Positions 1-11,406 are shown, counted from the stretch's first letter. The stretch is 64,000 nt of DNA from Plasmopara viticola (GCA_001695595.3 MBPM02000054.1:434001-498000), one strand, 5' to 3'. Made by a program: numbers and translations. Notes: generated by a model from the letters alone, not told the origin.

Positions 1-522
1 CGCTCGATCTCTCAGCTTGGTTTTCCTTGATTCGAAAGACCCATCTACACCCGATAGCCTTACGACCTTTTGGCAGCGGTACCAAATCCCATGTCTTGTT
101 CTTGCAAAGAGAACTCACTTCAGCATCACACGTCTCCTTCCCCTTGGCCGCGTTGCTGAATTCCATTGCCGACTTGAAGGTTGTCGGCATTTCTCCCACT
201 GAACCCACAACAAAGGCCGCTTCGAAATCTTGGGCCGTTGCAGACATTTCCTCCAGCGATTGATAGCGACTTGGCCTCTTTGCTGTTGGAACTTGCGCCG
301 CTTTTTCTAGTGATTGGTTTCGCTGGTGTCGTTTACTACTAGGCTCAAAATCCAAATCCACAATAGGCTGCGTTTGAAAGTGCTGCTTGCCTTTATGCTC
401 CACGTCTTCATCATGCATTGTTGTTCATTTTCCGAGCGGTCGAAATCAGCTGTTTCGGTCTCGTCAAGTACAGCTTCTGATGACTTGGTACTTGGTATCT
501 TGTCGTCAAAAGTATCTTCCAT
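1..522 (-). pseudogene. Copia linker and RT N-terminus, block 1 (cut by window edge)
   Basis: Contains the linker after integrase (FMEDTFDDKIPS) in one frame and, in another, SLEEMSATAQDFEAAFVVGSVGEMP and the RT start (NKTWDLVPLPKGRKAIG). It is equivalent to the segments upstream of blocks 2-5. The RT is only the fingers/palm N-terminal part. Confidence 0.75.
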
Positions 523-542
523 GAATTTTTCGTCCCGACTTA

Positions 543-1751
543 TCAGAACGCGACCGCTAGCAACTTCTTCAAACCATACGCTTTTTCATGTTCCGAATAG
601 CCAAGAAAACGGCACCGAGCCGAACGAGCATCAAACTTGGATCGTTTCTCTTTAAGAATTGAGACGTAAGCATGGCAGCCAAATACCTTTAAATTTGCCA
701 ACAAAGGCTTCTTGCCAGTCCACAGTTGAAACGGCGACAAATCATGATCAACGGCTCGTGTCGGATATCGGTTGCGAAGAAACGCAGCAGCTAAAACAGC
801 TTCACCCCAGTATGCTTTTGGAATATTAGCGTGCTCCAGCATGCACCGTCCACATTCAATGAGTGTACAATTCATGCGTTCTGCGACCCCATTTAGTTGT
901 GGTGTGTATGGTGGCGTAAACTTCTGAAAAATCCCACGCTCTGCACAAAACTTTGCCATTGCTCCAGAACTGTATTCGCCACCATTATTACAACAGAGTA
1001 ATTTGACGCGCATGTTGGTCTGGTTTTCGGCCATCGCGACGAAAGTAGCAAGCTTGTCGGCCACCTCAGACTTTTTCCGTAGCAAGTAAACAGCACAAAA
1101 GTGCGACTTCTCGTCAATAAAAGTGACGAAATATCGCTTACCACTGAACATTTCCGTCTGCATAGGTCCACACACATCGGTGTGAATGACTTTAAGCAAT
1201 TTTGTCGCCCGATTTGGAGACGACATCATGAAGGTTACTCGTGTCTGTTTGCCAAGAGCGCATCCTTTACACAGCTCCCACTTGTTAACAGACTTCAGGT
1301 CAATACCTGCTCCACAGCCTTTTGAAACAATTGTGAAAAGACCACCGTGACCAATGTAACCTAGTCGAAGGTGCCAATGGTACGACGTGGTGTCCCCATG
1401 GCATCCCAACGAACTAGTCAAATGGGCCTCGTCCACAATAATTGGCTTCATGCAAAGCTTAAACAGCCCCTTTCCTTCACGAGCGCCCGCCCAACTTCCA
1501 GCGAAGACGTTTTGCTTCAGCAAAGCAGCCGTCGCGCTTAAACGCAGCAGGACCAACATCCTTTGTAAAGCGTCCAACGGAGAAAAATTGAGCGAAAGCT
1601 TAGGAATGTGCCAAACAGAAGTGAGTACACCCTTTTTCATTCCGCGAGGCGTAAACATCGACATTACAATGTCACCCGTTCCCACAGCTTGAACCACGCC
1701 ATCATTCGCGAGATGCACATCCACTGGGTCGATTCTTTTGTACTTTTTCAT
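543..1751 (-). pseudogene. Copia integrase region, block 1
   Basis: A 402-codon frame covers the pre-integrase region (WHIPKLSLN), the HHCC-like segment ending CKGCALGKQTRV, and the integrase core (HTDVCGPMQ, FVTFIDEKSH, NGVAERM). The second catalytic Asp is Asn (NNGGEY), so integration activity is not expected. The frame ends early at '...YGLKKLLAVAF' because one base is missing at the integrase/linker boundary, a lesion visible in the same place in the other blocks. The frame starts just after a TAG that separates it from the protease segment. Family: Ty1/copia pol. Confidence 0.88.
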
Positions 1752-1754
1752 GTA

Positions 1755-2542
1755 CTATTTCGAGTGGGTCATGTGCTGAGAGGCCCCCGAGTCAGCTAGC
1801 CACACACAGCTCGACTTGGTGGAATAGGCAGCTTCACCAACCGAGAAAAGATAGTCGCCAGGGTCGTCATCGTTTCTATGCGCGACACTAGCATGCTGCG
1901 CTCGCTGTCGCTCCGCGTTGTCGCGAATTCGAGCCGGGCACTTGGCAATCCAATGCCCATGCTCACCGCAATAGTGACAAGTACCGCTAGCCTTCACTGG
2001 TGCTTGTCGTCCTTTGCGTCGTCCATTTTCTGTTATCGCAAATGCTTGACCTTGGCCGTGCGCGGCTCCATCTACGCCGCCACCTTGCTCTTTGCGCTTT
2101 AAGTCTTCGTGTAACAGCCGAGACGTGACGAGCTCCCACGAAAACGAGTCGGCTCTTGACTCTAGTGCTGTATAAGAAACGCGTACGACTCGCTCAGACT
2201 TGCCAAAAGCGTAATCACCAGGTCGTCCTCGCTAACCGGAGCACCCACAGCGTCGAGCTGCTCCGCCAGCGTCTTAATCTTGTTAATGTGCGTAGACGAT
2301 CGCAAGCGCCTTCCTCGACTTGCCCTTGTACGTATTCTGGTCCAGCGCAGTAGTCAGGTGTTCCAGCTTGATCTCCCCGCTCACCACTTCCCACAAGTCG
2401 CGCTCCTCCAGCACCATCTGCATCTTGAACTTCCATGTGTGAACGTTTGTTCCATCGAACTTGTTGATGCGGTTGGTCGTGGACGTGTCCATGGCGAGGG
2501 CAAGTCGGTGTCGGAGTTTGGGAAGACGGAGCTTGGGCTCAT
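1755..2542 (-). pseudogene. Copia gag, zinc knuckle and protease, block 1
   Basis: Gag starts at the ATG inside the primer-binding site (2542) with the MSPS N-terminus, but a one-base loss near 2507 shifts the frame; an internal ATG at 2492 opens MDTSTTNRINKFDG. Gag continues through WKFKMQMVLEERDLWEV and then jumps from 'KALAI' to 'INKIKTLAEQ'; full-length relatives in this window carry about 60 more residues there. A CCHC knuckle (CHYCGEHGHWIAKC) and the protease motif (LADSGASQHMTHS) follow at 1755-1997. The frame then hits TAG before the integrase segment. Confidence 0.85.
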
Positions 2543-2546
2543 AACC
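2531..2546 (-). promoter_or_regulatory. Primer-binding site, initiator tRNA-Met half-tRNA type
   Basis: Minus strand reads ggttatgagcccaagc directly after the LTR-ending CA. It complements the anticodon arm of initiator tRNA-Met (loop CAU), not the tRNA 3' end, as known for Drosophila copia. The ATG in it (2542-2540) is also the gag start codon. Confidence 0.75.
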
Positions 2547-2681
2547 TGAAGAAGGTCAAGTGTGCACTAATTGGTAAAATGCAAAGTGAATATATTTTAA
2601 AGGTCCTTAGTTCGCAACTACATGGTAGTTGCTGGTCGAGGCGTTTCTTTACCAGCATCTTTACCAGCATCTTCGACAACA
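2547..2681 (-). repeat. Shortened LTR, block 1
   Basis: Begins TGTTGTCGAAGATGCTGG and ends CA next to the primer site. It is 135 bp against 277 bp for the full LTRs at 18151-18427 and 27515-27791. The middle (most of U3) is missing: 'aactacatg' is joined directly to 'gtagttgctgg'. The TATAAATATA box of full LTRs is altered to a TTTAAAATATATT-like sequence. Confidence 0.85.
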
Positions 2682-3478
2682 CTTCAAACCATAAAGGGAG
2701 CATCTTAGCTGACAGACGTAATTTGGGCACACGTCGTTGACATATCCATCCGGTTGCACCACGTAATGTCCTCGTCTAGAGTGCCGTTGAGAAAGGCTGT
2801 CTTGACGTCCATCTGATGCAACGTCAAATTGTACTTGCCCCCCCGACAGACTTAGTAAAATCCTGATCGATGTAAACTTGGCCACTGGTGAAAAGGTCAC
2901 TTCGTAGTCGACATCATACTTTTAAGAAAAGCCTCTGGCCACGAGTCTTGCCTTGAACCGCTCGATCTCTCAGCTTGGTTTTCCTTGATTCGAAAGACCC
3001 ATCTACACCCGATAGCCTTACGACCTTTTGGCAGCGGTACCAAATCCCATGTCTTGTTCTTGCAAAGAGAACTCACTTCAGCATCACACGTCTCTTCCCC
3101 TTGGCCGCGTTGCTGAATTCCATTGCCGACTTGAAGGTTGTCGGCATTTCTCCCACTGAACCCACAACAAAGGCCGCTTCGAAATCTTGGGCCGTTGCAG
3201 ACATTTCCTCCAGCGATTGATAGCGACTTGGCCTCTTTGCTGTTGGAACTTGCGCCGCTTTTTCTAGTGATTGGTTTCGCTGGTGTCGTTTACTACTAGG
3301 CTCAAAATCCAAATCCACAATAGGCTGCGTTTGAAAGTGCTGCTTGCCTTTATGCTCCACGTCTTCATCATGCATTGCTGTTCATTTTCCGAGCGGTCGA
3401 AATCAGCTGTTTCGGTCTCGTCAAGTACAGCTTCTGATGACTTGGTACTTGGTATCTTGTCGTCAAAAGTATCTTCCG
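2682..3478 (-). pseudogene. Copia linker and RT N-terminus between blocks 1 and 2
   Basis: Read on the minus strand from the end of block 2's integrase: linker (HDEDVEHKGKQHFQTQ...SLEEMSATAQDF), RT start with a frame break, then [16 protein letters not shown], a C-run (7 C on the + strand at 2838-2844) that breaks the frame, and pieces of [20 protein letters not shown] and CSLYGLK. RT stops at LYGLK and fuses to the next LTR; palm YVDD is absent. Confidence 0.8.
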
Positions 3479-3499
3479 TGGATTTTTCGTCCCGACTTA

Positions 3500-4708
3500 T
3501 CAGAACGCGACCGCTAGCAACTTCTTCAAACCATACGCTTTTTCATGTTCCGAATAGCCAAGAAAACGGCACCGAGCCGAACGCGCATCAAACTTGGATC
3601 GTTTCTCTTTAAGAATTGAGACGTAAGCATGGCAGCCAAATACCTTTAAATTTGCCAACAAAGGCTTCTTGCCAGTCCACAGTTGAAACGGCGACAAATC
3701 ATGATCAACGGCTCGTGTCGGATATCGGTTGCGAAGAAACGCAGCAGCTAAAACAGCTTCACCCCAGTATGCTTTTGGAATATTAGCGTGCTCCAGCATG
3801 CACCGTCCACATTCAATGAGTGTACGATTCATGCGTTCTGCGACCCCATTTAGTTGTGGTGTGTATGGTGGCGTAAACTTCTGAATAATCCCACGCTCTG
3901 CACGAAACTTTGCCATTGCTTCAGAACTGTATTCGCCACCATTATTACAACAAAGTGATTTGACGCGCATGTTGGTCTGGTTTTCGGCCATCGCAACGAA
4001 AGTAGCAAGCTTGTCGGCCACCTCAGACTTTTTCCGTAGCAAGTAAACAGCACAAAAGTGCGACTTCTCGTCAATAAAAGTGACGAAATATCGCTTACCA
4101 CTGAACATTTCCGTCTGCATAGGTCCACACACATCGGTGTGAATGACTTTAAGCAATTTTGTCGCCCGATTTGGAGACGACTTCATGAAGCTTACTCGTG
4201 TCTGTTTGCCAAGAGCGCATCCTTTACACAGCTCCCACTTGTTAACAGACTTCAGGTCAATACCTGCTCCACAGCCTTTTGAAACAATTGTGAAAAGACC
4301 ACCGTGACCAATGTAACCTAGTCGAAGGTGCCAATGGTACGACGTGGTGTCCCCATGGCATCCCAACGAACTAGTCAAATGGGCCTCGTCCACAATAATT
4401 GGCTTCATGCAAAGCTTAAACAGCCCCTTTCCTTCACGAGCGCCCGCCCAACTTCCAGCGAAGACGTTTTGCTTCAGCAAAGCAGCCGTCGCGCTTAAAC
4501 GCAGCAGGACCAACATCCTTTGTAAAGCGTCCAACGGAGAAAAATTGAGCGAAAGCTTAGGAATGTGCCAAACAGAAGTGAGTACACCCTTTTTCATTCC
4601 GCGAGGCGTAAACATCGACATTACAATGTCACCCGTTCCCACAGCTTGAACCACGCCATCATTCGCGAGATGCACATCCACTGGGTCGATTCTTTTGTAC
4701 TTTTTCAT
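3500..4708 (-). pseudogene. Copia integrase region, block 2
   Basis: 402-codon frame equivalent to the one in block 1. Differences include SFMKSS, SLCCNNGGEYSSEAM and FRAERGIIQKF. It has the same premature end (YGLKKLLAVAF) and the same D-to-N change as block 1. Confidence 0.88.
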
Positions 4709-4711
4709 GTA

Positions 4712-5499
4712 CTATTTCGAGTGGGTCATGTGCTGAGAGGCCCCCGAGTCAGCTAGCCACACACAGCTCGACTTGGTGGAATAGGCAGCTTCACCAACCG
4801 AGAAAAGATAGTCGCCAGGGTCGTCATCGTTTCTATGCGCGACACTAGCATGCTGCGCTCGCTGTCGCTCCGCGTTGTCGCGAATTCGAGCCGGGCACTT
4901 GGCAATCCAATGCCCATGCTCACCGCAATAGTGACAAGTACCGCTAGCCTTCACTGGTGCTTGTCGTCCTTTGCGTCGTCCATTTTCTGTTATCGCAAAT
5001 GCTTGACCTTGGCCGTGCGCGGCTCCATCTACGCCGCCACCTTGCTCTTTGCGCTTTAAGTCTTCGTGTAACAGCCGAGACGTGACGAGCTCCCACGAAA
5101 ACGAGTCGGCTCTTGACTCTAGTGCTGTATAAGAAACGCGTACGACTCGCTCAGACTTGCCAAAAGCGTAATCACCAGGTCGTCCTCGCTAACCGGAGCA
5201 CCCACAGCGTCGAGCTGCTCCGCCAGCGTCTTAATCTTGTTAATGTGCGTAGACGATCGCAAGCGCCTTCCTCGACTTGCCCTTGTACGTTTCTGGTCCA
5301 GCACAGTAGTCAGGTGTTCCAGCTTGATCTCCCCGCTCACCACTTCCCACAAGTCGCGCTCCTCCAGCACCATCTGCATCTTGAACTTCCATGTGTGAAC
5401 GTTTGTTCCATCGAACTTGTTGATGCGGTTGGTCGTGGACGTGTCCATGGCGAGGGCAAAGTCGGTGTCGGAGTTTGGGAAGACGGAGCTTGGGCTCAT
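4712..5499 (-). pseudogene. Copia gag, zinc knuckle and protease, block 2
   Basis: Starts at the primer-site ATG (5499), MSPSSVFPNSDTDFALAMDT, and runs in frame 126 codons to 5119. A one-base loss near 5290 relative to other blocks happens to join the N-terminus to INKIKTLAEQLDAVGAPVSE. The region between the two gag halves is deleted, as in all blocks. The zinc knuckle and protease (DSGASQHM) lie at 4712-4954, followed by TAG. Confidence 0.85.
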
Positions 5500-5503
5500 A
5501 ACC
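5488..5503 (-). promoter_or_regulatory. Primer-binding site, block 2
   Basis: Same sequence and position as in block 1, adjoining the LTR CA, with the gag ATG at 5499. Confidence 0.7.
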
Positions 5504-5626
5504 TGAAGAAGGTCAAGTGTGCACTAATTGGTAAAATGCAAAGTGAATATATTTTAAAGGTCCTTAGTTCGCAACTACATGGTAGTTGCTGGTCGAGGCG
5601 TTTCTTTACCAGCATCTTCGACAACA
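5504..5626 (-). repeat. Shortened LTR, block 2
   Basis: 123 bp; the same internal U3 deletion as block 1, without the 12-bp 'tttaccagcatc' duplication. Confidence 0.85.
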
Positions 5627-6427
5627 CTTCAAACCATAAAGGGAGCATCTTAGCTGACAGACGTAATTTGGGTACACGTCGTTGACACATCCATCCGGTT
5701 GCACCACGTAAATGTCCTCGTCTAGAGTGCCGTTGAGAAAGGTGTCTTGACGTCCATCTGATGCAACGTCAAATTGTACTTGCCCCCCCCCGACAGACTT
5801 AGTAAAATCCTGATCGATGTAAACTTGGCCACTGGTGAAAAGGTCACTTCGTAGTCGACATCATACTTTTAAGAAAAGCCTTTGGCCACGAGTCTTGCCT
5901 TGAACCGCTCGATCTCTCAGCTTGGTTTTCCTTGATTCGAAAGACCCATCTACACCCGATAGCCTTACGACCTTTTGGCAGCGGTACCAAATCCCATGTC
6001 TTGTTCTTGCAAAGAGAACTCACTTCAGCATCACACGTCTCCTTCCCCTTGGCCGCGTTGCTGAATTCCATTGCCGACTTGAAGGTTGTCGGCATTTCTC
6101 CCACTGAACCCACAACAAAGGCCGCTTCGAAATCTTGGGCCGTTGCAGACATTTCCTCCAGCGATTGATAGCGACTTGGCCTCTTTGCTGTTGGAACTTG
6201 CGCCGCTTTTTCTAGTGATTGGTTTCGCTGGTGTCGTTTACTACTAGGCTCAAAATCCAAATCCACAATAGGCTGCGTTTGAAAGTGCTGCTTGCCTTTA
6301 TGCTCCACGTCTTCATCATGCATTGTTGTTCATTTTCCGAGCGGTCGAAATCAGCTGTTTCGGTCTCGTCAAATACAGCTTCTGATGACTTGGTACTTGG
6401 TATCTTGTCGTCAAAAGTATCTTCCAT
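5627..6427 (-). pseudogene. Copia linker and RT N-terminus between blocks 2 and 3
   Basis: The frame at 5844-6323 runs from MHDEDVEHKGKQHF through SLEEMSATAQDF to GRKAIGCRWVFRIKENQAE, then a frame break (ERSSGSRQDSW instead of [11 protein letters not shown]). RT continues out of frame to LYGLK, interrupted by the 9-C run at 5783-5791. Confidence 0.8.
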
Positions 6428-6447
6428 GAATTTTTCGTCCCGACTTA

Positions 6448-7655
6448 TCAGAACGCGACCGCTAGCAACTTCTTCAAACCATACGCTTTTTCATGTTCCG
6501 AATAGCCAAGAAAACGGCACCGAGCCGAACGAGCATTAAACTTGGATCGTTTCTCTTTAAGAATTGAGACGTAAGCATGGCAGCCAAATACCTTTAAATT
6601 TGCCAACAAAGGCTTCTTGCCAGTCCACAGTTGAAACGGCGACAAATCATGATCAACGGCTCGTGTCGGATATCGGTTGCGAAGAAACGCAGCAGCTAAA
6701 ACAGCTTCACCCCAGTATGCTTTTGGAATATTAGCGTGCTCCAGCATGCACCGTCCACATTCAATGAGTGTACGATTCATGCGTTCTGCGACCCCATTTA
6801 GTTGTGGTGTGTATGGTGGCGTAAACTTCTGAATAATCCACGCTCTGCACAAAACTTTGCCATTGCTCCAGAACTGTATTCGCCACCATTATCACAACAA
6901 AGTGATTTGACGCGCATGTTGGTCTGGTTTTCGGCCATCGCAACGAAAGTAGCAAGCTTGTCGGCCACCTCAGACTTTTTCCGTAGCAAGTAAACAGCAC
7001 AAAAGTGCGACTTCTCGTCAATAAAAGTGACGAAATATCGCTTACCACTGAACATTTCCGTCTGCATAGGTCCACACACATCGGTGTGAATGACTTTAAG
7101 CAATTTTGTCGCCCGATTTGGAGACGACATCATGAAGCTTACTCGTGTCTGTTTGCCAAGAGCGCATCCTTTACACAGCTCCCACTTGTTAACAGACTTC
7201 AGGTCAATACCTGCTCCACAGCCTTTTGAAACAATTGTGAAAAGACCACCGTGACCAATGTAACCTAGTCGAAGGTGCCAATGGTACGACGTGGTGTCCC
7301 CATGGCATCCCAACGAACTAGTCAAATGGGCCTCGTCCACAATAATTGGCTTCATGCAAAGCTTAAACAGCCCCTTTCCTTCACGAGCGCCCGCCCAACT
7401 TCCAGCGAAGACGTTTTGCTTCAGCAAAGCAGCCGTCGCGCTTAAACGCAGCAGGACCAACATCCTTTGTAAAGCGTCCAACGGAGAAAAATTGAGCGAA
7501 AGCTTAGGAATGTGCCAAACAGAAGTGAGTACACCCTTTTTCATTCCGCGAGGCGTAAACATCGACATTACAATGTCACCCGTTCCCACAGCTTGAACCA
7601 CGCCATCATTCGCGAGATGCACATCCACTGGGTCGATTCTTTTGTACTTTTTCAT
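6448..7655 (-). pseudogene. Copia integrase region, block 3 (frameshifted)
   Basis: Two overlapping frames, 6798-7655 (pre-integrase and core up to CDNGGEYSSGAMAKFCAERG) and 6448-6852 (IIQKFTPPYTPQLNGVAERMNRTL to the shared end). They are out of register because one C is missing in 'aataatccacgc'. The catalytic D, D and E residues are all present, but in two frames. Confidence 0.85.
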
Positions 7656-7658
7656 GTA

Positions 7659-8447
7659 CTATTTCGAGTGGGTCATGTGCTGAGAGGCCCCCGAGTCAGC
7701 TAGCCACACACAGCTCGACTTGGTGGAATAGGCAGCTTCACCAACCGAGAAAAGATAGTCGCCAGGGTCGTCATCGTTTCTATGCGCGACACTAGCATGC
7801 TGCGCTCGCTGTCGCTCCGCGTTGTCGCGAATTCGAGCCGGGCACTTGGCAATCCAATGCCCATGCTCACCGCAATAGTGACAAGTACCGCTAGCCTTCA
7901 CTGGTGCTTGTCGTCCTTTGCGTCGTCCATTTTCTGTTATCGCAAATGCTTGACCTTGGCCGTGCGCGGCTCCATCTACGCCGCCACCTTGCTCTTTGCG
8001 CTTTAAGTCTTCGTGTAACAGCCGAGACGTGACGAGCTCCCACGAAAACGAGTCGGCTCTTGACTCTAGTGCTGTATAAGAAACGCGTACGACTCGCTCA
8101 GACTTGCCAAAAGCGTAATCACCAGGTCGTCCTCGCTAACCGGAGCACCCACAGCGTCGAGCTGCTCCGCCAGCGTCTTAATCTTGTTAATGTGCGTAGA
8201 CGATCGCAAGCGCCTTCCTCGACTTGCCCTTGTACGTATTCTGGTCCAGCGCAGTAGTCAGGTGTTCCAGCTTGATCTCCCCGCTCACCACTTCCCACAA
8301 GTCGCGCTCCTCCAGCACCATCTGCATCTTGAACTTCCATGCGTGAACGTTTGTTCCATCGAACTTGTTGATGCGGTTGGTCGTGGACGTGTCCATGGCG
8401 AGGGCAAAGTCGGTGTCGGAGTTTGGGAAGACGGAGCTTGGGCTCAT
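7659..8447 (-). pseudogene. Copia gag, zinc knuckle and protease, block 3
   Basis: Gag starts at the primer-site ATG (8447). Its frame ends at 8187 after ALAIVYAH, at the junction of the central gag deletion; the knuckle/protease frame is 7659-7901. Confidence 0.82.
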
Positions 8448-8451
8448 AACC
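8436..8451 (-). promoter_or_regulatory. Primer-binding site, block 3
   Basis: Unmutated copy of the half-tRNA-Met primer site, immediately inside the shortened LTR. Confidence 0.7.
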
Positions 8452-8586
8452 TGAAGAAGGTCAAGTGTGCACTAATTGGTAAGATGCAAAGTGAATATAT
8501 TTTAAAGGTCCTTAGTTCGCAACTACATGGTAGTTGCTGGTCGAGGCGTTTCTTTACCAGCATCTTTACCAGCATCTTCGACAACA
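8452..8586 (-). repeat. Shortened LTR, block 3
   Basis: 135 bp with the 12-bp duplication, as in block 1. Confidence 0.85.
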
Positions 8587-9390
8587 CTTCAAACCATAAA
8601 GGGAGCATCTTAGCTGACAGACGTAATTTGGGTACACGTCGTTGACATATCCATCCGGTTGCACCACGTATATGTCCTCGTCTAGAGTGCCGTTGAGAAA
8701 GGCTGTCTTGACGTCCATCTGATGCAACGTCAAATTGTACTTGCCCCCCCGACAGACTTAGTAAAATCCTGATCGATGTAAACTTGGCCACTGGTGAAAA
8801 GGTCACTTCGTAGTCGACATCATACTTTTAAGAAAAGCCTCTGGCCACGAGTCTTGCCTTGAACCGCTCGATCTCTCAGCTTGGTTTTCCTTGATTCGAA
8901 AGACCCATCTACACCCGATAGCCTTACGACCTTTTGGCAGCTGTACCAAATCCCATGTCTTGTTCTTGCAAAGAGAACTCACTTCAGCATCACACGTCTT
9001 CTTCCCCTTGGCCGCGTTGCTGAATTCCATTGCCGACTTGAAGGTTGTCGGCATTTCTCCCACTGAACCCACAACAAAGGCCGCTCCGAAATCTTGGGCC
9101 GTTGCAGACATTTCCTCCAGCGATTGATAGCGACTTGGCCTCTTTGCTGTTGGAACTTGCGCCGCTTTTTCTAGTGATTGGTTTCGCTGGTGTCGTTTAC
9201 TACTAGGCTCAAAATCCAAATCCACAATAGGCTGCGTTTGAAAGTGCTGCTTGCCTTCATGCTCCACGTCTTCATCATGCATTGCTGTTCATTTTCCGAG
9301 CGGTCGAAATCAGCTGTTTCGGTCTCGTCAAGTACAGCTTCTGATGACTTGGTACTTGGTATCTTGTCGTCAAAAGTATCTTCCGTGATT
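8587..9390 (-). pseudogene. Copia linker and RT N-terminus between blocks 3 and 4
   Basis: Frames 8803-9282 (linker to WVFRIKENQAE) and 8444-8806 ([16 protein letters not shown] onward, shifted by the 7-C run and reading through into the LTR). No catalytic RT motif. Confidence 0.8.
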
Positions 9391-9405
9391 TTTCGTCCCG
9401 ACTTA

Positions 9406-10587
9406 TCAGAACGCGACCGCTAGCAACTTCTTCAAACCATACGCTTTTTCATGTTCCGAATAGCCAAGAAAACGGCACCGAGCCGAACGCGCATCAAACT
9501 TGGATCGTTTCTCTTTAAGAATTGAGACGTAAGCATGGCAGCCAAATACCTTTAAATTTGCCAACAAAGGCTTCTTGCCAGTCCACAGTTGAAACGGCGA
9601 CAAATCATGATCAACGACTCGTGTCGGACATCGGTTGCGAAGAAACGCAGCAGCTAAAACAGCTTCACCCCAGTATGCTTTTGGAATATTAGCGTGCTCC
9701 AGCATGCACCGTCCACATTCAATGAGTGTACGATTCATGCGTTCTGCGACCCCATTTAGTTGTGGTGTGTATGGTGGCGTAAACTTCTGAATAATCCCAC
9801 GCTCTGCACGAAACTTTGCCATTGCTCCAGAACTGTATTCGCCACCATTATTACAACAAAGTGATTTGACGCGCATGTTGGTCTGGTTTTCGGCCATCGC
9901 AACGAAAGTAGCAAGCTTGTCGGCCACCTCAGACTTTTTCCGTAGCAAGTAAACAGCACAAAAGTGCGACTTCTCGTCAATAAAAGTGACGAAATATCGC
10001 TTACCACTGAACATTTCCGTCTGCATAGGTCCACACACATCGGTGTGAATGACTTTAAGCAATTTTGTCGCCCGATTTGGAGACGACTTCATGAAGCTTA
10101 CTCGTGTCTGTTTGCCAAGAGCGCATCCTTTACACAGCTCCCACTTGTTAACAGACTTCAGGTCAATACCTGCTCCACAGCCTTTTGAAACAATTGTGAA
10201 AAGACCACCGTGACCAATGTAACCTAGTCGAAGGTGCCAATGGTACGACGTGGTGTCCCCATGGCATCCCAACGAACTAGTCAAATGGGCCTCGTCCACA
10301 ATAATTGGCTTCATGCAAAGCTTAAACAGCCCCTTTCCTTCACGAGCGCCCGCCCAACTTCCAGCGAAGACGTTTTGCTTCAGCAAAGCAGCCGTCGCGC
10401 TTAAACGCAGCAGGACCAACATCCTTTGTAAAGCGTCCAACGGAGAAAAATTGAGCGAAAGCTTAGGAATGTGCCAAACAGAAGTGAGTACACCCTTTTT
10501 CATTCCGCGAGGCGTAAACATCGACATTACAATGTCACCCGTTCCCACAGCTTGAACCACGCCATCATTCGCGAGATGCACATCCAC
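9406..10587 (-). pseudogene. Copia integrase region, block 4
   Basis: 393 codons, opening at an internal codon (DVHLANDG) because of the block-specific TAG. Integrase has NNGGEY (Asp lost) and RNRCPTRVVDH. Confidence 0.86.
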
Positions 10588-10617
10588 TGGGTCGATTCTT
10601 TTGTACTATTTCATGTA

Positions 10618-11406
10618 CTATTTCGAGTGGGTCATGTGCTGAGAGGCCCCCGAGTCAGCTAGCCACACACAGCTCGACTTGGTGGAATAGGCAGCTTCAC
10701 CAACCGAGAAAAGATAGTCGCCAGGGTCGTCATCGTTTCTATGCGCGACACTAGCATGCTGCGCTCGCTGTCGCTCCGCGTTGTCGCGAATTCGAGCCGG
10801 GCACTTGGCAATCCAATGCCCATGCTCACCGCAATAGTGACAAGTACCGCTAGCCTTCACTGGTGCTTGTCGTCCTTTGCGTCGTCCATTTTCTGTTATC
10901 GCAAATGCTTGACCTTGGCCGTGCGCGGCTCCATCTACGCCGCCACCTTGCTCTTTGCGCTTTAAGTCTTCGTGTAACAGCCGAGACGTGACGAGCTCCC
11001 ACGAAAACGAGTCGGCTCTTGACTCTAGTGCTGTATAAGAAACGCGTACGACTCGCTCAGACTTGCCAAAAGCGTAATCACCAGGTCGTCCTCGCTAACC
11101 GGAGCACCCACAGCGTCGAGCTGCTCCGCCAGCGTCTTAATCTTGTTAATGTGCGTAGACGATCGCAAGCGCCTTCCTCGACTTGCCCTTGTACGTTTTC
11201 TGGTCCAGCACAGTAGTCAGGTGTTCCAGCTTGATCTCCCCGCTCACCACTTCCCACAAGTCGCGCTCCTCCAGCACCATCTGCATCTTGAACTTCCATG
11301 TGTGAACGTTTGTTCCATCGAACTTGTTGATGCGGTTGGTCGTGGACGTGTCCATGGCGAGGGCGAAGTCGGTGTCGGAGTTTAGGAAGACGGAGCTTGG
11401 TCTCAT
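10618..11406 (-). pseudogene. Copia gag, zinc knuckle and protease, block 4
   Basis: Gag begins at 11406 with MRPSSVFLNSD, the second codon changed by a primer-site mutation. It runs to 11146 and then meets the deletion junction. Knuckle/protease at 10618-10860. Confidence 0.82.

Larger units (their letters stand above)
1..2958 (-). mobile_element. Array block 1 (type A monomer)
   Basis: Type A variants seen here: 'gcacaaaac' in the integrase, 'gacgacatcatg', 'gaacgagcat', 'cttccatgaa', a duplicated 'tttaccagcatc' near 2652 and a 7-C run at 2838-2844. The second integrase catalytic Asp is changed to Asn (CNNGGEY). One A is missing near 2507, which breaks the reading frame between the primer-site ATG and the rest of gag. 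The RT piece that follows this block's integrase lies at 1-522 and is cut by the window edge. Confidence 0.9.
2959..5905 (-). mobile_element. Array block 2 (type B monomer)
   Basis: Type B variants: 'gcacgaaac', 'gacgacttcatg', 'gaacgcgcat', 'cttccgtgg', single 'tttaccagcatc', and a 9-C run at 5783-5791. Integrase has Asn at the second catalytic position. This block has the longest intact gag N-terminus in the array. Confidence 0.9.
5906..8864 (-). mobile_element. Array block 3 (type A monomer)
   Basis: Carries the type A variants of block 1, including the duplicated 'tttaccagcatc' and a 7-C run (8744-8750). Unlike block 1 it keeps the integrase Asp (CCDNGGEY), but a one-base deletion near 6839 splits the integrase frame. 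Confidence 0.9.

Noticed and set aside
314..655. Open frames on the + strand inside every array block (e.g. 314-655, 1101-1325, 1387-1692)
   Set aside because: They recur in each block opposite recognisable gag/integrase frames and contain no motif; shadows.
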